From Hirsutella rhossiliensis (lineage: Eukaryota; Ascomycota; Sordariomycetes; Hypocreales; Ophiocordycipitaceae), in contig NW_025408672.1 of NCBI RefSeq assembly GCF_020360975.1, positions 2,046,001-2,110,000 of the forward strand: DNA of 64,000 bases, given 5' to 3'. The notes beneath the pieces are model-generated. The model ran no database searches, was not told the DNA's origin, and worked only from the letters and a program-made list of their open reading frames with translations. Position numbers and translations under genes: made by a program. This document shows, in pieces, positions 34,863-46,642 of this stretch. Each line of letters begins with the position of its first letter. Within the stretch, counting starts at the first letter, position 1.

Positions 34863-35584
34863 ATGACCGTCTCCCCACCGCATCAACAGCAGCAACACCC
34901 TTCATCCTCAGCAGCCGCTCAAGATGCCTCGCGACAGCAGCCCGCCGCCGCCGCCTCCACCGCCGCCCAACTCGCCAGTGCAAAGATGACGCTGCGCAAC
35001 ACGCTGCGCAACTTCCCCGACTTCCCCATTCCCGGCATCGATTTTGTCGACATCATGCCCCTCTTCGCCAACCCTCATGCCCACTCTACCCTCGTCTCGG
35101 CCCTCGAGTGGCAGATTGACCGGTCCTACGCCCACGCAAAGCCAGACGTCATTGTCGGCCTCGACGCCCGCGGCTTTCTCTTCGGGCCCGGCCTCGCCTT
35201 GCGCCTCGGTGTTGGCTTCGCCACGGTCCGCAAGAAGGGCAAGCTTCCCGGCCCCTGTGTCACGGCCGAGTACGTCAAGGAGTACGGCAGCGACCACTTC
35301 CAGATGCAGCAAGACGCCGTCCGCGAGGGCCAAAAGGTGCTCATTGTCGACGACATCATTGCCACAGGTATGCTTGTCCCTGTCTCCCTCGTTTGCAATG
35401 ATCCGTCAGACTCACCTCCCCCTCCCCCCCCCCAACAGGTGGCTCGGCAAAGGCTGCGGCCGATCTCGTCTCCCAGCTCAAGGGCCAGGTCATTGGCTAC
35501 CTCTTCCTCCTCGAGGTCCCCGGTCTCAACGGCCGCCGGCAGCTGGACGGAGCTCCCGCCACCATCCTCCTTGACGACGACTGA
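34863..35584 (+). CDS. apt1: Adenine phosphoribosyltransferase
   Basis: This cytosolic purine-salvage enzyme makes AMP from adenine and PRPP. Exons are 34,863-35,367 and 35,439-35,584, giving 216 residues. The 71-bp GT-AG intron has a long C-rich tract before CAACAG and splits the PRPP-binding loop. The join gives VLIVDDIIATGGSA (residues 159-172), the type I phosphoribosyltransferase signature. Other family marks are FPDFPIPGIDFVDIMPL, GLDARGFLFGP and VRKKGKLPGP. The first 41 residues are a Gln/Ser/Ala-rich extension absent from most homologues. A second Met (residue 42, KMTLRNTL) would give a protein of typical length of about 175, so translation may start there instead. It converges with the mannosidase gene on the opposite strand. 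Confidence 0.95.
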
Positions 35585-36308
35585 TGTTGGCCTTACCCGC
35601 CCCGTCAAAACTAATCTTCTCCCTGCGCCAACTTTGTTCTCGTCTTCTACCCGCCGTCTTCTGCGCCACGACTACGACACGCACGGCTTTCATAATGACT
35701 CTTTGGCTTCCGCCCGGAACCTAATCACTGCCGCATCCTGAACAACAGCATTCTACTACACCCCCCTTTGACTGTATTCGTTGGCGTCTTGGGAATCTGC
35801 CTGAAAAGTTTTTGATCAAGAACAAAGTTGCGGCTCACGTCTTCTGCTCGTCGCCACCAATAGACCATTCCCCCCTCTCGGCAGCTGGTTACCTGTGTCC
35901 TCATTTTGTGCAAGGGATATGAAAGCACGTTTTGGTCTCTTTCTTTTTCTTCCGTTTGGTATGTAGAGAAAATGGATACTTGACGGGCGGCGGCTACATG
36001 CCGTATTTTTTCGATAAATAACCCGCCCACGGGCGACGCTGTTGCACCCGCCGAAATAAGTGTGCATAGCTGAAATCAGGAACATGGACGCCGTGCACCC
36101 AGTGTCACGGTCGCTATACCTCGAACATGGAATGACTACATGCCCTGAGCATGCTTCTGCCCGGGTGATGCGGAACAATCCTAGCCTCGCGTGCTGCCAC
36201 AGAATACGTAGGCTCAGACTGCAACTTGTCACGTCGCAGCAAGAAGAATGGTATACTCGAGCTTGGTTGCTTGAAAATCAGAATGCCGCCGGACAAGACA
36301 CCCGCTCT
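35585..36308. other. Convergent intergenic region
   Basis: This is 724 bp between two 3' ends that face each other (phosphoribosyltransferase + and mannosidase -). It should hold both polyadenylation regions. I see no gene. Confidence 0.5.
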
Positions 36309-36541
36309 CTATATGACGACGGCATTGACAATCAAGAGCCCCTGGCTCTCGAGGCGGTACTTGTTGCGCATGCCGGCGGCGACGGCACGGCCGAAGCGCT
36401 CGTAGTCGCCTTCATGGCCGCGGACGAGCACCATGGGCACGCCATTGAGCCTCTTGGAGCCGTCGGGCGCGAGCTGCTCGGCAGCCAACAGGGGCCTGTC
36501 GAGGGCAGTGGGGTCGAGGCGCGACGAGACGGCGTCTTGTT

Positions 36542-36574
<33 letters not shown>

Positions 36575-39500
36575 AGTCAGCCTCGTCGTCGACAACGACG
36601 ACGAGCTGAAGGGCGTCTGCGCTCGGAGTAAAGGCAGGGACGTTGGCGAGCTTCTGGGCAAAGGAGCAGCCACCGCGGCGGAGGACGATGAGCTGGTGGT
36701 CGCGGGGCGCGGCGTCGGGGAGGGGCGCGGCGCAGGCGCGGCCGCCGAGGAAGACGGTGGACCAGGGGAAGTTGGCGGCGGGGCGGCGGGCGTCGAACGA
36801 GGGGGAGCCGTCGACAGGGGTGTCGCCCGGGTGGGGGAGGGGCGCGGCGCCGGGGCCGACGGGCGCGTGGGCGTAAAAGGAGAGGATGGAGGCGCCGGTG
36901 CCGGTGCCGGTGGCGCCGCGCGGGGCTGACTTGTCGGTGGCGGGGAGGTCTGTCTGCGAGGGGTCGAAGACGGAGGAGACGGCGCGGAGGAGGTGTTTGA
37001 GCAGCGACTCTGAGGGCATGGACGCGACGGCCTCGTCTTCGTCGTCGTTGTCATTGGACAAGGAGGGAGGGGGGGGACACGAGGGAGATGGGTCCGAGAC
37101 AAGAACGGTGCCGTCGGGCAGCGGCGCCGTCGTCGTCGCGTTGCCCTCGCCGGAGCGCACGTCGACGAGCAGCTCCACTTCGATGGCGTCCCGGCGCCGG
37201 AGGCAGGTGAAGGCCTCGTCCCGAAAGTGGCGGACGTGCTCTGCGTGGAAAAAGACGGTCTCGCGGCGACCCAGCTGCATGGCGCCGATGTGCGTGATTC
37301 TCCACGCGACGGCGCCGGCGCCGACGAGCTCCTCCCTCTCGAGCTGGAGGCGGAGGCCCTCGAGGACCTGGACCACGGGCCCGGCACGGGGGTGCCACAC
37401 GAGCGCACCCGAGGCGATGCCGCCAAGGCCCGCGGCCAGGGCGGCGGCGGCGGCGGCGGCGTCGCGGGCGGGGAACTCGATGGCCGAGACGACGCGCGTG
37501 GGCGGCGCGGCGCACGTGCCGCGGGCCGGCAGCATGCTGGGCGGCAGGGTCCAAGGGAAGAGGGAGTGGTTGGACGTGGCGCGGTAGCGCGTCACGGGGG
37601 GCGCGCCGGGCTCGCCGCCGTCGGCCTCGAAGGCCTCGATGGGGCCGTGGACGTTGGGCGTGTTGAAGAGGTCGGTGAAGCGCGAGGCGCCAAATAGCTG
37701 CGGCCGCGCCGCCGTCGCCGATCCGGCCAGCGAGTCGGCCGGCGGCCGGGGGGGCGCGGGGCACGTGTTGGTGAAACCCTCGCCGCCGTTGCCGCCGGCC
37801 CCGTCGCCGTCGTCGTGCTGCTTGTAGACGGAGACGTGCCTGCCGCCCTGGCGCGGCGACGACGAAGATGACGACGACGATGAAGGCGACGACCGTCGCT
37901 TCCGTTGGCGCCGGGTCGTGGGCGGCGTCGACTGCTTCTGCCGCGGCAGGATCAGGGGGTGGCCCTCGGTGGTGAAGACGTAGGCGGCGTCGAGGCTGTT
38001 GAACGGGTGGTGCGGGTCGAAGAGCAGGTACATGTACTTTGTCGTCTCGCCGAGGAAGAAGCTCTCCATGCGGTCCTGCTTCTCGCCCGTGCGCACGTCC
38101 TGCAGGCCGGCCCAGCCGCAGGGGGCGTGGCAGCGCCGGCCGATGTCGCGGAGCACCATCTCGCCGACGTGCAGGTACCAGGGGTCGCGGGTGGCACGGA
38201 AGATGTGGTAGGTGGACTCGATGAACTCGGGCCGGCCGGGCCACCAGGCGATGCCGGCCTCGACGTTGTTCTCGCGGATCGACCAGCGCTCCGGCAGCGC
38301 CGAGTAGCGGGTCCAGAGGGCCGTGTAGACGAGGTTGGCCTCGATGGCCTCGTCCACCTCGCCCGCCAGCGCCAGCAGGCCCGGGTAGAAGGCTCCCAGG
38401 CTGTCGATCCACATGGTGTAGGGCTGGCCCGTGGCGCGGTGGCTGTTGGCGTAGTAGGGGAAGTGGCTCCGGTCCGTGTAGAGGTGGCGCTTGACCGACG
38501 CGTGCGCCTCGTGCCAGGCCTCGAGGAAGGCGTCGGACGAATGCATCTCGGGCGGCAGCGGGCCGTGGAGGGAGCCCGGGTCAAGCCAGTGGTTGTCTCC
38601 GGCGGAGGTTGATGCGGAGGAGGAACCTCGGCGAGTGGCGGACGCGTTGGGGGCCGGCGTCTCGTGGCCCGAGAGGAGGATGTGGCTCTTGAGCGCATAC
38701 TCAAAGAAGCTGTCCATGCCGGCGCCAATGCCGGCATGCGGCCCGATCCACATGCCGTGTTCGGCGTCGATGCCGTTTCCAATCAAGCCAATATCGCTCC
38801 GCCGGCGCCAGACCTCCCAAAAGGCGCGCTTGGCCGCCTGCTCGAAGCGCGCGTCCCCCGTCAGGCGGCTGAGGACGGTTAACTCGAGCGTCAGGCTGCC
38901 GGCCCCGGCGCTGCACGTCTCGGTGATTTCTCTGCGCCCTCCCGCGGACTCCCGGGTGGCCTCGTCGGCCGACGCCTGGTGCAGCGGCGAGTTGACGTAA
39001 AAGGGGATGCCGGAGCGGAGGTTGACGCGGGGATACGGTATCCCGGTGGTGGTGTAGAAGGCGGGCAGGAGGCGCTGGGCGAGGTCGAGAGCCAGTCGCA
39101 GGAGCTGGCCGTCGTACTTGAAGCCGCCGGGCCAGAGAATGGGGGCCAATTCGAGGGGGCCGTCGTCGCCGCCGGAAGAGCCCTCGACCAGTCTCGGAAC
39201 GTATCCGGGGATTGGCAGCTCGCCAATGGCGAACAGGTGGGCACTCAGCAGCCCTCCCACGCCGCGTATGACCGTCTCGAAAACCTGCACCTTGCTATCG
39301 AGGTCGAAACCCGCCGCGCGAATCCCCGTGCCCCCCGGGGTGCCCGTCCGGCCGTCGCCGTAGTGGAGGACAAACTGGGCAATGCCGTCTTGGAAGTCGG
39401 CGAGGGCCTGCGGGCCTGTGTAGGAGCCGTCGCGTGGCCCGCCAGCGAGGATGGCCAGCGTCGACAGGCTATCGATGAGGGTGAGCGAGTAGTTGCCCAG

Positions 39501-39858
39501 GGCGTCGTTGAGGCCGATGCGCGTCGGGTCGTCGCGGTCTCGCGTCAAGGGCGCGCAAGAGAGCGGCCGTAGCTGAAAAGGACACATTTTCGTTAGTAAC
39601 CACGGTCGCCCTCGTGAGAGAAACATGGGAAGGGGGGGGGATCAAGCTGCTTGCCTCGTCTTCGGGAAAGGCATGCTGCATATAATTGCTGTAGCCATGG
39701 TAGAACATGTCGACGGTTTCCTGGCGCAGCTGGGCCAGGCGGTCGGCGCGCATGGCAGCCGCAGACCATGGCTGCACCGCTAGGGCCAGCAGCAGTAGCG
39801 CCAGAGGCAGCAGCCGAGGCGGCGCACATGGCGGCGGCAGCAGAGAAGCCCAGCCCAT
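36309..39858 (-). CDS. mnl1: EDEM-type GH47 alpha-mannosidase of ER-associated degradation
   Basis: Homologues (yeast Htm1/Mnl1, animal EDEM) trim mannose from misfolded glycoproteins in the ER lumen and so mark them for degradation. Exons are 39,858-39,655 and 39,572-36,309, giving 1,155 residues. A signal peptide covers about residues 1-35. The GH47 domain (about 40-610) has the catalytic set in place: FETVIR (Glu167), GAGMDSFFEY (Asp355), RPEFIES (Glu517) and the calcium-site TTEGHP (Thr603). A long Ser/Pro/Arg-rich linker follows. A PA-like domain lies in roughly the last 200 residues, as in EDEM3-type enzymes. There is no HDEL-type tail. The 82-bp intron uses a GC donor (GAG|GCAAGC at 39,654), a perfect TACTAAC branch site and TTTCAG; splicing restores HAFPEDE-LRPLSC, conserved in this family. 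The symbol is by homology; paralogues exist in fungi. Confidence 0.9.
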
Positions 39859-42800
39859 GGTGCGCTGCCTGGAGCCTCCTCATAAGGATGCGGCGGCAGC
39901 TCCCGTTTGCGTGTCGCCCATGTGATTTGTGATTGCGCCGGCACGGGACGAGAGCTGGTTGCGCGCTCGCATGCGTCGGGGGCCACAAAGGCCAGAGGAA
40001 AAGAAAGGAAGAGACGGAAGGGCGGCGACGGAGAGCGAGGAAGAGAGGGCGGGAGGATGGAAGCTACCGGTTCTCACGCAGCGGCACAGTCGAGAAGCCC
40101 TCCATTTGCCCACCTCGACGACAGACAGCTGGCGGAAAGGGGGGAGATGGACGAGAAAGGGGGGCCAGGCGGCAGAGAGACAAGGACGGGCGGTCGTCCA
40201 AGGGCGGTCGTCGTTTTGTCGCCAGATTGCGGAATTAGCGTCTGTTCACCGGCAGCGCCACGCTGGCGGCTTTTCTGGCCGTTGCCGCAAGCGTGGCGTG
40301 GCTGTGCGTGGCTGGTGCCGTCCGCCGCCGCTCAAAACGGCCCCGCCTGTGCCCCGCGTCGCCCCCGAGGCTGGTGCGCCGCCCCCGACATCTGTTGGTT
40401 TCGGCGGGGTGGAGACGCGGATTGCCGGCGCGGATCCCACGCGCAACCGAGGCCGGCCCGGCGCCGTTCTTCCGTCTTTTCGTCCACGGGCCGGCCCCTT
40501 CCTCCGTTCTGCGTACATGGTACATGCCTGCCTTTGACTTGGGCCTTTTGTTCACCATTAAGGCTAGCTACACTGATTTGCCTCTAGGGCAGTCACCAAG
40601 GGTTCAAGTATGCGGTCTATCACTACTTTTGCTATTTCGAACGCATCCAAGTCGCCACCTGCTTGGCCATTGCCGGGTGATGATCCGTCTCTCGCTTGAG
40701 CTTTCATTCATGTTCCAGGCTACATGTGGTTGAGGTGGTCAAGGGAAAACATCATGGTTAGGCATGTATTTCCGATCCACGATCGTTCTCCCTGATTCCC
40801 ATTTCCATGTAGCCTCATGTGCGGTCGATCCTTTCATCAATTTCATACCCCCCACCGGCCGACATCCCAGATGAGACTGGCAGGACCACCCTCACCGTCC
40901 GTCTACTCAACATCCCAGGGTAGCTCTCCGATTCACGCTATCATACCTTGAGCGGCCCATCTATGAGAGCCGTGACGCCCTGCCGGGGGCCAGGACAACG
41001 CTGGCGCAAAGAGAAAGAAGCGCCACGCTGACGCTCCAGAACCTGAAAGCCGGCGGCGAGCAATTCTTAGCCCCCCTGACCCATCAAAGAATTGGATAAT
41101 GCGTGTGATGTATCTCTTCCATCTCACATTAACCTGCTTGGCCCCTCCATCATCCCCGGCGGCTGCACGCGAGTCTCGCGAGTTTCGGTCCGATGATGCT
41201 ACTATTCATACCCATTTTCGACATGGCTTGCTGTGCCGCAATCACTGAACCAAAGAACTAGAGTCAGAAAAAGGAAACGGACTAGGTACGAGTGAACATT
41301 AAAGAGTCACGGGGAATACGCCTTTCATCTTGGCTCCAAGTTATTGGGCACTGTGCGACGCGTGTGCGGTGCTAGTCCTGGCCCTGCGGAGTAGGGCTGA
41401 AATTCTGTGCGACTTGGACTTGAATGGTCAGAAGCGAATCAAGTACTGGCTGGTACTCGACATGCAGGCGTCCACTCGTATCTCGCCCTCCTGCCTCGGC
41501 CTTGCTACGCGTCGGTACCCGATCTAATCTGACAGCCCCCCCTCCCCAGACTGTGGCTTACAGCGGCAGCACGAGGGCTGCCTCGCCCATGAATTGTGAC
41601 CGGGAGAGCTGGCTCCAGTACAGGACGCCAAGATATGTATAGAAAGCACGGTGCATATATGTATGCACACACTCAGAAACACACCCACACGCACCTCTCA
41701 CGCGAGCGAGATCCGAAAAACGACGCTGACCCCCCTCCTCCCGGCTGCACTGCCGCCGACGGCTTACAGTAGTTTTCGGGAGAAGGCTACTTGACCGATG
41801 ACGACGCCGATAAGGAGGGGGCATGCCCCTGTGCAACGTCGAGAAATGGCCCCAGGGCAGGATGATGCTGACAGCGAGGGACGGGCGGAGACGTTGATTG
41901 CCCGACGGGGAATTTCCAATTCCGCGTGATCAGTGTGTGCAACCAGCCGAGACCGCCCGGATCGACGGGCCTGGTGGAAGGGGGTGGGGGGGGGGGGGGT
42001 CGCATCACGCCGGGGCTAGCCGAGGGCCAGATAGAGAGACGCGTCGCAACGGAACCGAGTCCGGGTCGAGAGCCAAAGTTGTGCCTTGCCGGCGCCATCG
42101 CCGTGGCCGTCTGCTGATAGTTGACATGGAAGTTCGAAAACTTGGAAGCCGAAGTGCTCGTGCTTACCTAATCCAAATTCGCATCGCAGCGTGCGCATGT
42201 CTCACTCATTAGCTAATACGGCGCGGTCATGGCCCAAATAGGCAATCCCCGACGTCTCGGCCCTCCGAGCCCGCTTCGCCGGTCCGCGTCCGACGGAGCG
42301 CGTCGGTGCATCCTTTACTTTATTCTTCCTCTTCAGTGCTTCACCTCCGCCTCTCCGCCATTTGCACCTCGTCCAATTTGGCTCTCTTCGTCCGTTTTGA
42401 GACACGAAAAGCCACGCCTGCAGGCCGCAAGTCGAGACCGATTTCAGCTGCCGACCGTGTGCCGTGTCCTGCGGGCGCGCCCCTGTTCTGCCCTGCCCTG
42501 CCCTTGCCACCCCTGGATGGGACTTCGATGACAGGCCTTTTTGTCGTGCCGCCCCTGGTTCGAGAGCTGAATGTACTGTACTCCGATGCACGTATGTAGA
42601 TAGAAGTCCTGTGTATGACACCAGGCGCGGCGGAATAGGAGCATGGAAAATTGGAAGTGCGCCTGAGAGCCCGCCACCCCCGAGACGCTCACCACGCACC
42701 TAGTCGTTTCCGGGAGGCTACTGATGATTGCTGCTTCCCGAGCATCCGTGGCTGACGCCCTGGCCCTTGCAAATCACAATCGATGATTTCGGTACTTTTC

Positions 42801-45800
42801 TCAACCATCGCGCGCGGGTGGCTGAGTCTGGCTCGCATGTCTTGATTGCTTTTTACGCCCCCCGGGAGAGGCCAGCAGGGGGGGCGTCGGACCAAATCGA
42901 CACGCCGTGGGAAGCGAGCGAGATTCAGGCTTGGCGTGCCATGTCTCCAAGCTATACGGCAAGCTATCTGCCTGCTAGTTCCATAGTCAGGAAACTAGAC
43001 TCGCTACGCCTGGCGATTGGTCGTCGGCTCCTTGGTACCGTGCCACACTAGTCATCCGGTGACGTGCTGGATCCTTGCCGTCGACGACATTCACTCGAGG
43101 CGAGGCATAGTTCGGACGAAACGACAACGGGTCTTGTCCGAACAATCCTTGATGCGCCCTCGGGGCCTGGGCAGTGACATTCCAGCGACATGCTCTCTCG
43201 TCTTACCCTCGTGGGGCAAGAGACAATGAGACACCACGGCCCCCAAGCTGTTTCCGCAGAGAAGGTTCTGGCGTTTCGAAGTTTCTGGGGACTCTGGGAT
43301 TCTGAGATGATTGTAGATGGTCAGATGCAAGGATTCACCCCGTTTCGGTCCCCTCATGTTCTTCTTTTTTTAGATGCCGCCCACGGTCGATCTGGGGCTT
43401 GTTGGCCCGGTCAGGCAACAACGGCAATGCTGGGACTGGCAAGCCCCCACCAACGGCAAGGCGAACACAGGGCTTTGGGGGTGAGCACCTTCGGCTCAGC
43501 GCGGTTATCGATGGGATGGAGTAGCAGTGAGGTGATGCTCAGATGCGGCGTTGATTGCGCCCCCAGTGGGGGCACCATGTGAACTTGCGTCCGTCGTTGG
43601 AGATGGCCAGGCATGGCCTTGGCCCCTCGGTGTTTTGATTGAAAAAGACCAGAGCCCTGGGGGGCGTGTCGAGATGGGCTGCAAACCAGGAGTGTCCAGG
43701 ACAATGTGACGGCTCGTGACGAAGACAGCTGGCCATAGCAGTGCCGTGGAATGATTGGCCGCCAATCCGGGGGTCTGAAACTCAAAGGAAGACCGTAAGC
43801 CGCAGTCGGAAGGAAGCAAGATCAGGGCCCGGTTTCAATCCCCGAGGCATCCAGAAAACCTTGGCAGGTCATCTCTCATCACCACAGAGGCCTGGACTCG
43901 TCGTCTTGGACAACTATTGTTGTCCCCGAGGGCCCCCAAATCCACCGTTGCCGGGAAGGGTGGGGGCGTGCGGCTGCTTCGCCCACGTGGAGTCTCGTCT
44001 CGTCTCATCTCGTCTTTGTCTCCTCAGCGGCGCGGAGAAGCCTTCTGGAAGGCAGGGGGAGGAGGGTGAGCATACGTATGTTGGATGGAGAATGTGCCCC
44101 GGGAGTTGGGTCGAAGGGGCCCACGACAATGGTCGACAGTCTCGTGGCAATGGGACCCGGTCCCCCCCCCCCGCCCTTCCTTCCTTCTTCCCCACACCCA
44201 ACTGCTTTCCACCGCCCCAGCTGGGTTGTCAGGTAAGGCAGACCAGGTCGAACGGCCGGGGGAGAGGAGGGGAGGGGTGGAGATGTCAGCCGGCCGGCTC
44301 TTGCTCCTCCCACCTCCCTCCTCATGTTGAAGCAGCGACGATGAAGCGATGTGAATGGAGGGCATCGCGGGGGAGGGGGGGCCGAGTATTACGGGGCACA
44401 AACTGGGGTTGAAGTTGTGTGTGGCGCACATTTGCGCCGCGGCAGAACTTAGAAGGGTGCTAGGTGAGTGCCAGAGAGGGCCAGAGGCCAGGAGAGCGAG
44501 GCTTGTCTGGGCCCTCCGACAATGGGATAGTCGAGGTCAGTTGACGGGTAGCACAGGACGGCGACGTACTCAGGCCATTCCAACGAGAAATATGACAGCC
44601 GGGCTTGAGCAACCCCATCATCGGGGCTGCCCAGCAGGCAATTCATGCAGTGGCTTTCACAGCAGCAGTAGAAATAGTGATGCCGGCTGGCACATGGCAT
44701 TCGGGTGAGTGCCTGAGGCTTGGCTGGCCGACAAGGCAGCGGCTGTCGACGGGGCGGCGGACGAGGCAGGTGTCAGCCGTCGAGGGCGGAACTCTGCCGA
44801 TCAACTTGCACAGCACAGGAGGGGCAGGGGCGGGGCTGTTGGTCACGGCTCAGGGAAAGTGGCAAGCTTTTTGTGACGGCTCACAGCAGAGGCGCCCAGC
44901 CACGGCGAGGCCACGATCTCCGGTGCCGAAGAGGGGGGAGGGATGCGCGGCAGGGCGGCAGCACGTGCGTGCTGGCGGCGGAGGAACTTTGACTTGGCTA
45001 CTGCGTGCATGTGTAAGGAGGCAAGCTATATCCTCGGCAGATGGATGGATGGAGGCTCGATAGGTTGGCAGAAGCGATCCCACATGGTGGCTACGACGCT
45101 CTGGCTGTCCTGGCCGAGGATGAGGCTCAAGTCGTCGAGCTCAACAGGTGACCGGACACCGCCTGTTGTTTGAGCCGCCGCTACTGCGCGGGCGACGGGG
45201 CACGATTGGGCCGCGAGAGACTCTGGCAAAGGTTCCGGCGTGTGTCCGCGTCATTTTCCAGAGTGTCGGGACCAGCGTCGCATCTGTTGCCTGCACCGCC
45301 ATGGCAGGCTGTATGTATGTATGTAAGAGTAGCAGTAACGGCATGTAGGCGCGCGCTCGTACGTGGCATGTGTCCGGGTATGCTGCCTACATACGTCCAG
45401 AGGGACGCTCGCGTACTGGGCCGGCTGCATACGCATATATGCGGGAGGAAAGGGGGGCGTGAGTGGAAGAAGCAACGAGGACTCGCTGCTGGCGGAACCG
45501 GCTTTTGGCTCGCGTCACACGTGACGGAGACGATTCATCCGCCACAGCCTCGTCTGGTCGCCCTTTCAAAGACGGATACTCGTGTCGTTTCCGCATGTGG
45601 ACGATTCCGAAGCACGGGGGGGGGGAGGTAGGAAAACCAAAGGCCTGCCTCGGGGGCGATTGATGCTGGAAACGCCGCCTTCGTGCTCGCCTGCGGGGGG
45701 ATGCCGTGCCTTCAACGCATGTCAATTATTCCATGTACGAACACGGATGCCTTCCAGCAATATTGCGGCAGGCCGTGGCACGTTGTCCCGGCAAATGGGA

Positions 45801-46585
45801 TGAATATGATGATGGCTTGCCGGTTGGCGCACCAGGCCCTGGGACAATTGGCCACGAACCATTCTTCCCCTGATCACGCCATCGCCACCGTCCTTGCTGC
45901 CCTCCTGCCCCTTATTGGAAGCTCGCTTCGTGGAATGAGAGGAGCGAATAAAACCTTGTTGTTCAGTAATCCAGAGAGCAAGGGGACAAGCATCGGGGAG
46001 ACGAGCAAGATGTGTGGAGATGTGTGGTCCGGAGGCCAAAGTACCGGTACTTGGCGTCCCAGCGCCACGCCCCCTCCTCTTCGGCGCCCCGCTTCTCGCG
46101 CTTGTGCTGTGGGTGTGCGGGGGCGGACGATTATCAACGTCGCCATGCGAGTACCGATACCTGCGGCAGATCCAAACACGTACCTCAACCTACTACGGTA
46201 CCTGTACCTACGCATGTTCCGAGGTGCCGCGCAGGACGACATGGAGCTGCGTGTGACTCATTGCAGCTGCTGCTTGAGCCGCAGAGCCGCCTGCCCGATG
46301 GCAGCGCCCGCTCCCAGTCCCCCTCCCTCCCCTCGGTTTCCTGTAGCTGCACGGATACCTGGGTACTTACCTACCTACCTGGCACACTGACCGGGTACCT
46401 ACGTAACTTACACTGCGAGCCCGTCAGGCTAGGCCAAGACGGCGCTAGAGCTGGTACTGACACGAGGGGCAGGCAGTTGTTCGTGGCCGTTTTAGCGCTG
46501 CTTTTCGGTGCGGCGGCTCCGGGCCCGGCTTGCGGAGACAACAGCCGCCATTGCAGTCACTTACACACATACAGACACACACACA

Positions 46586-46642
<57 letters not shown>

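Noticed and set aside
36060..36929. A 289-codon plus-strand open frame
   Set aside because: Most of it is antisense to the mannosidase C-terminus, with Gly/Ala/Val runs and no motif.
37051..38412. A 453-codon alternative minus-strand frame within the mannosidase gene
   Set aside because: It is an Arg/His/Pro-rich shadow of the true frame, which carries the GH47 motifs throughout.
26290..39858. A biosynthetic or metabolic gene cluster
   Set aside because: The five genes belong to unrelated housekeeping pathways, lie on both strands and include no backbone enzyme, transporter and regulator set.
43831..43855. GGTTTCAATCCCC resembling a tRNA B-box
   Set aside because: No A-box or acceptor stem lies at the right distance on either side.
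43741..44412. A 223-codon plus-strand frame in the 10-kb gap
   Set aside because: It is rich in Gly, Arg and Pro and overlaps other open frames on both strands, with no motif. It is expected by chance at this G+C.
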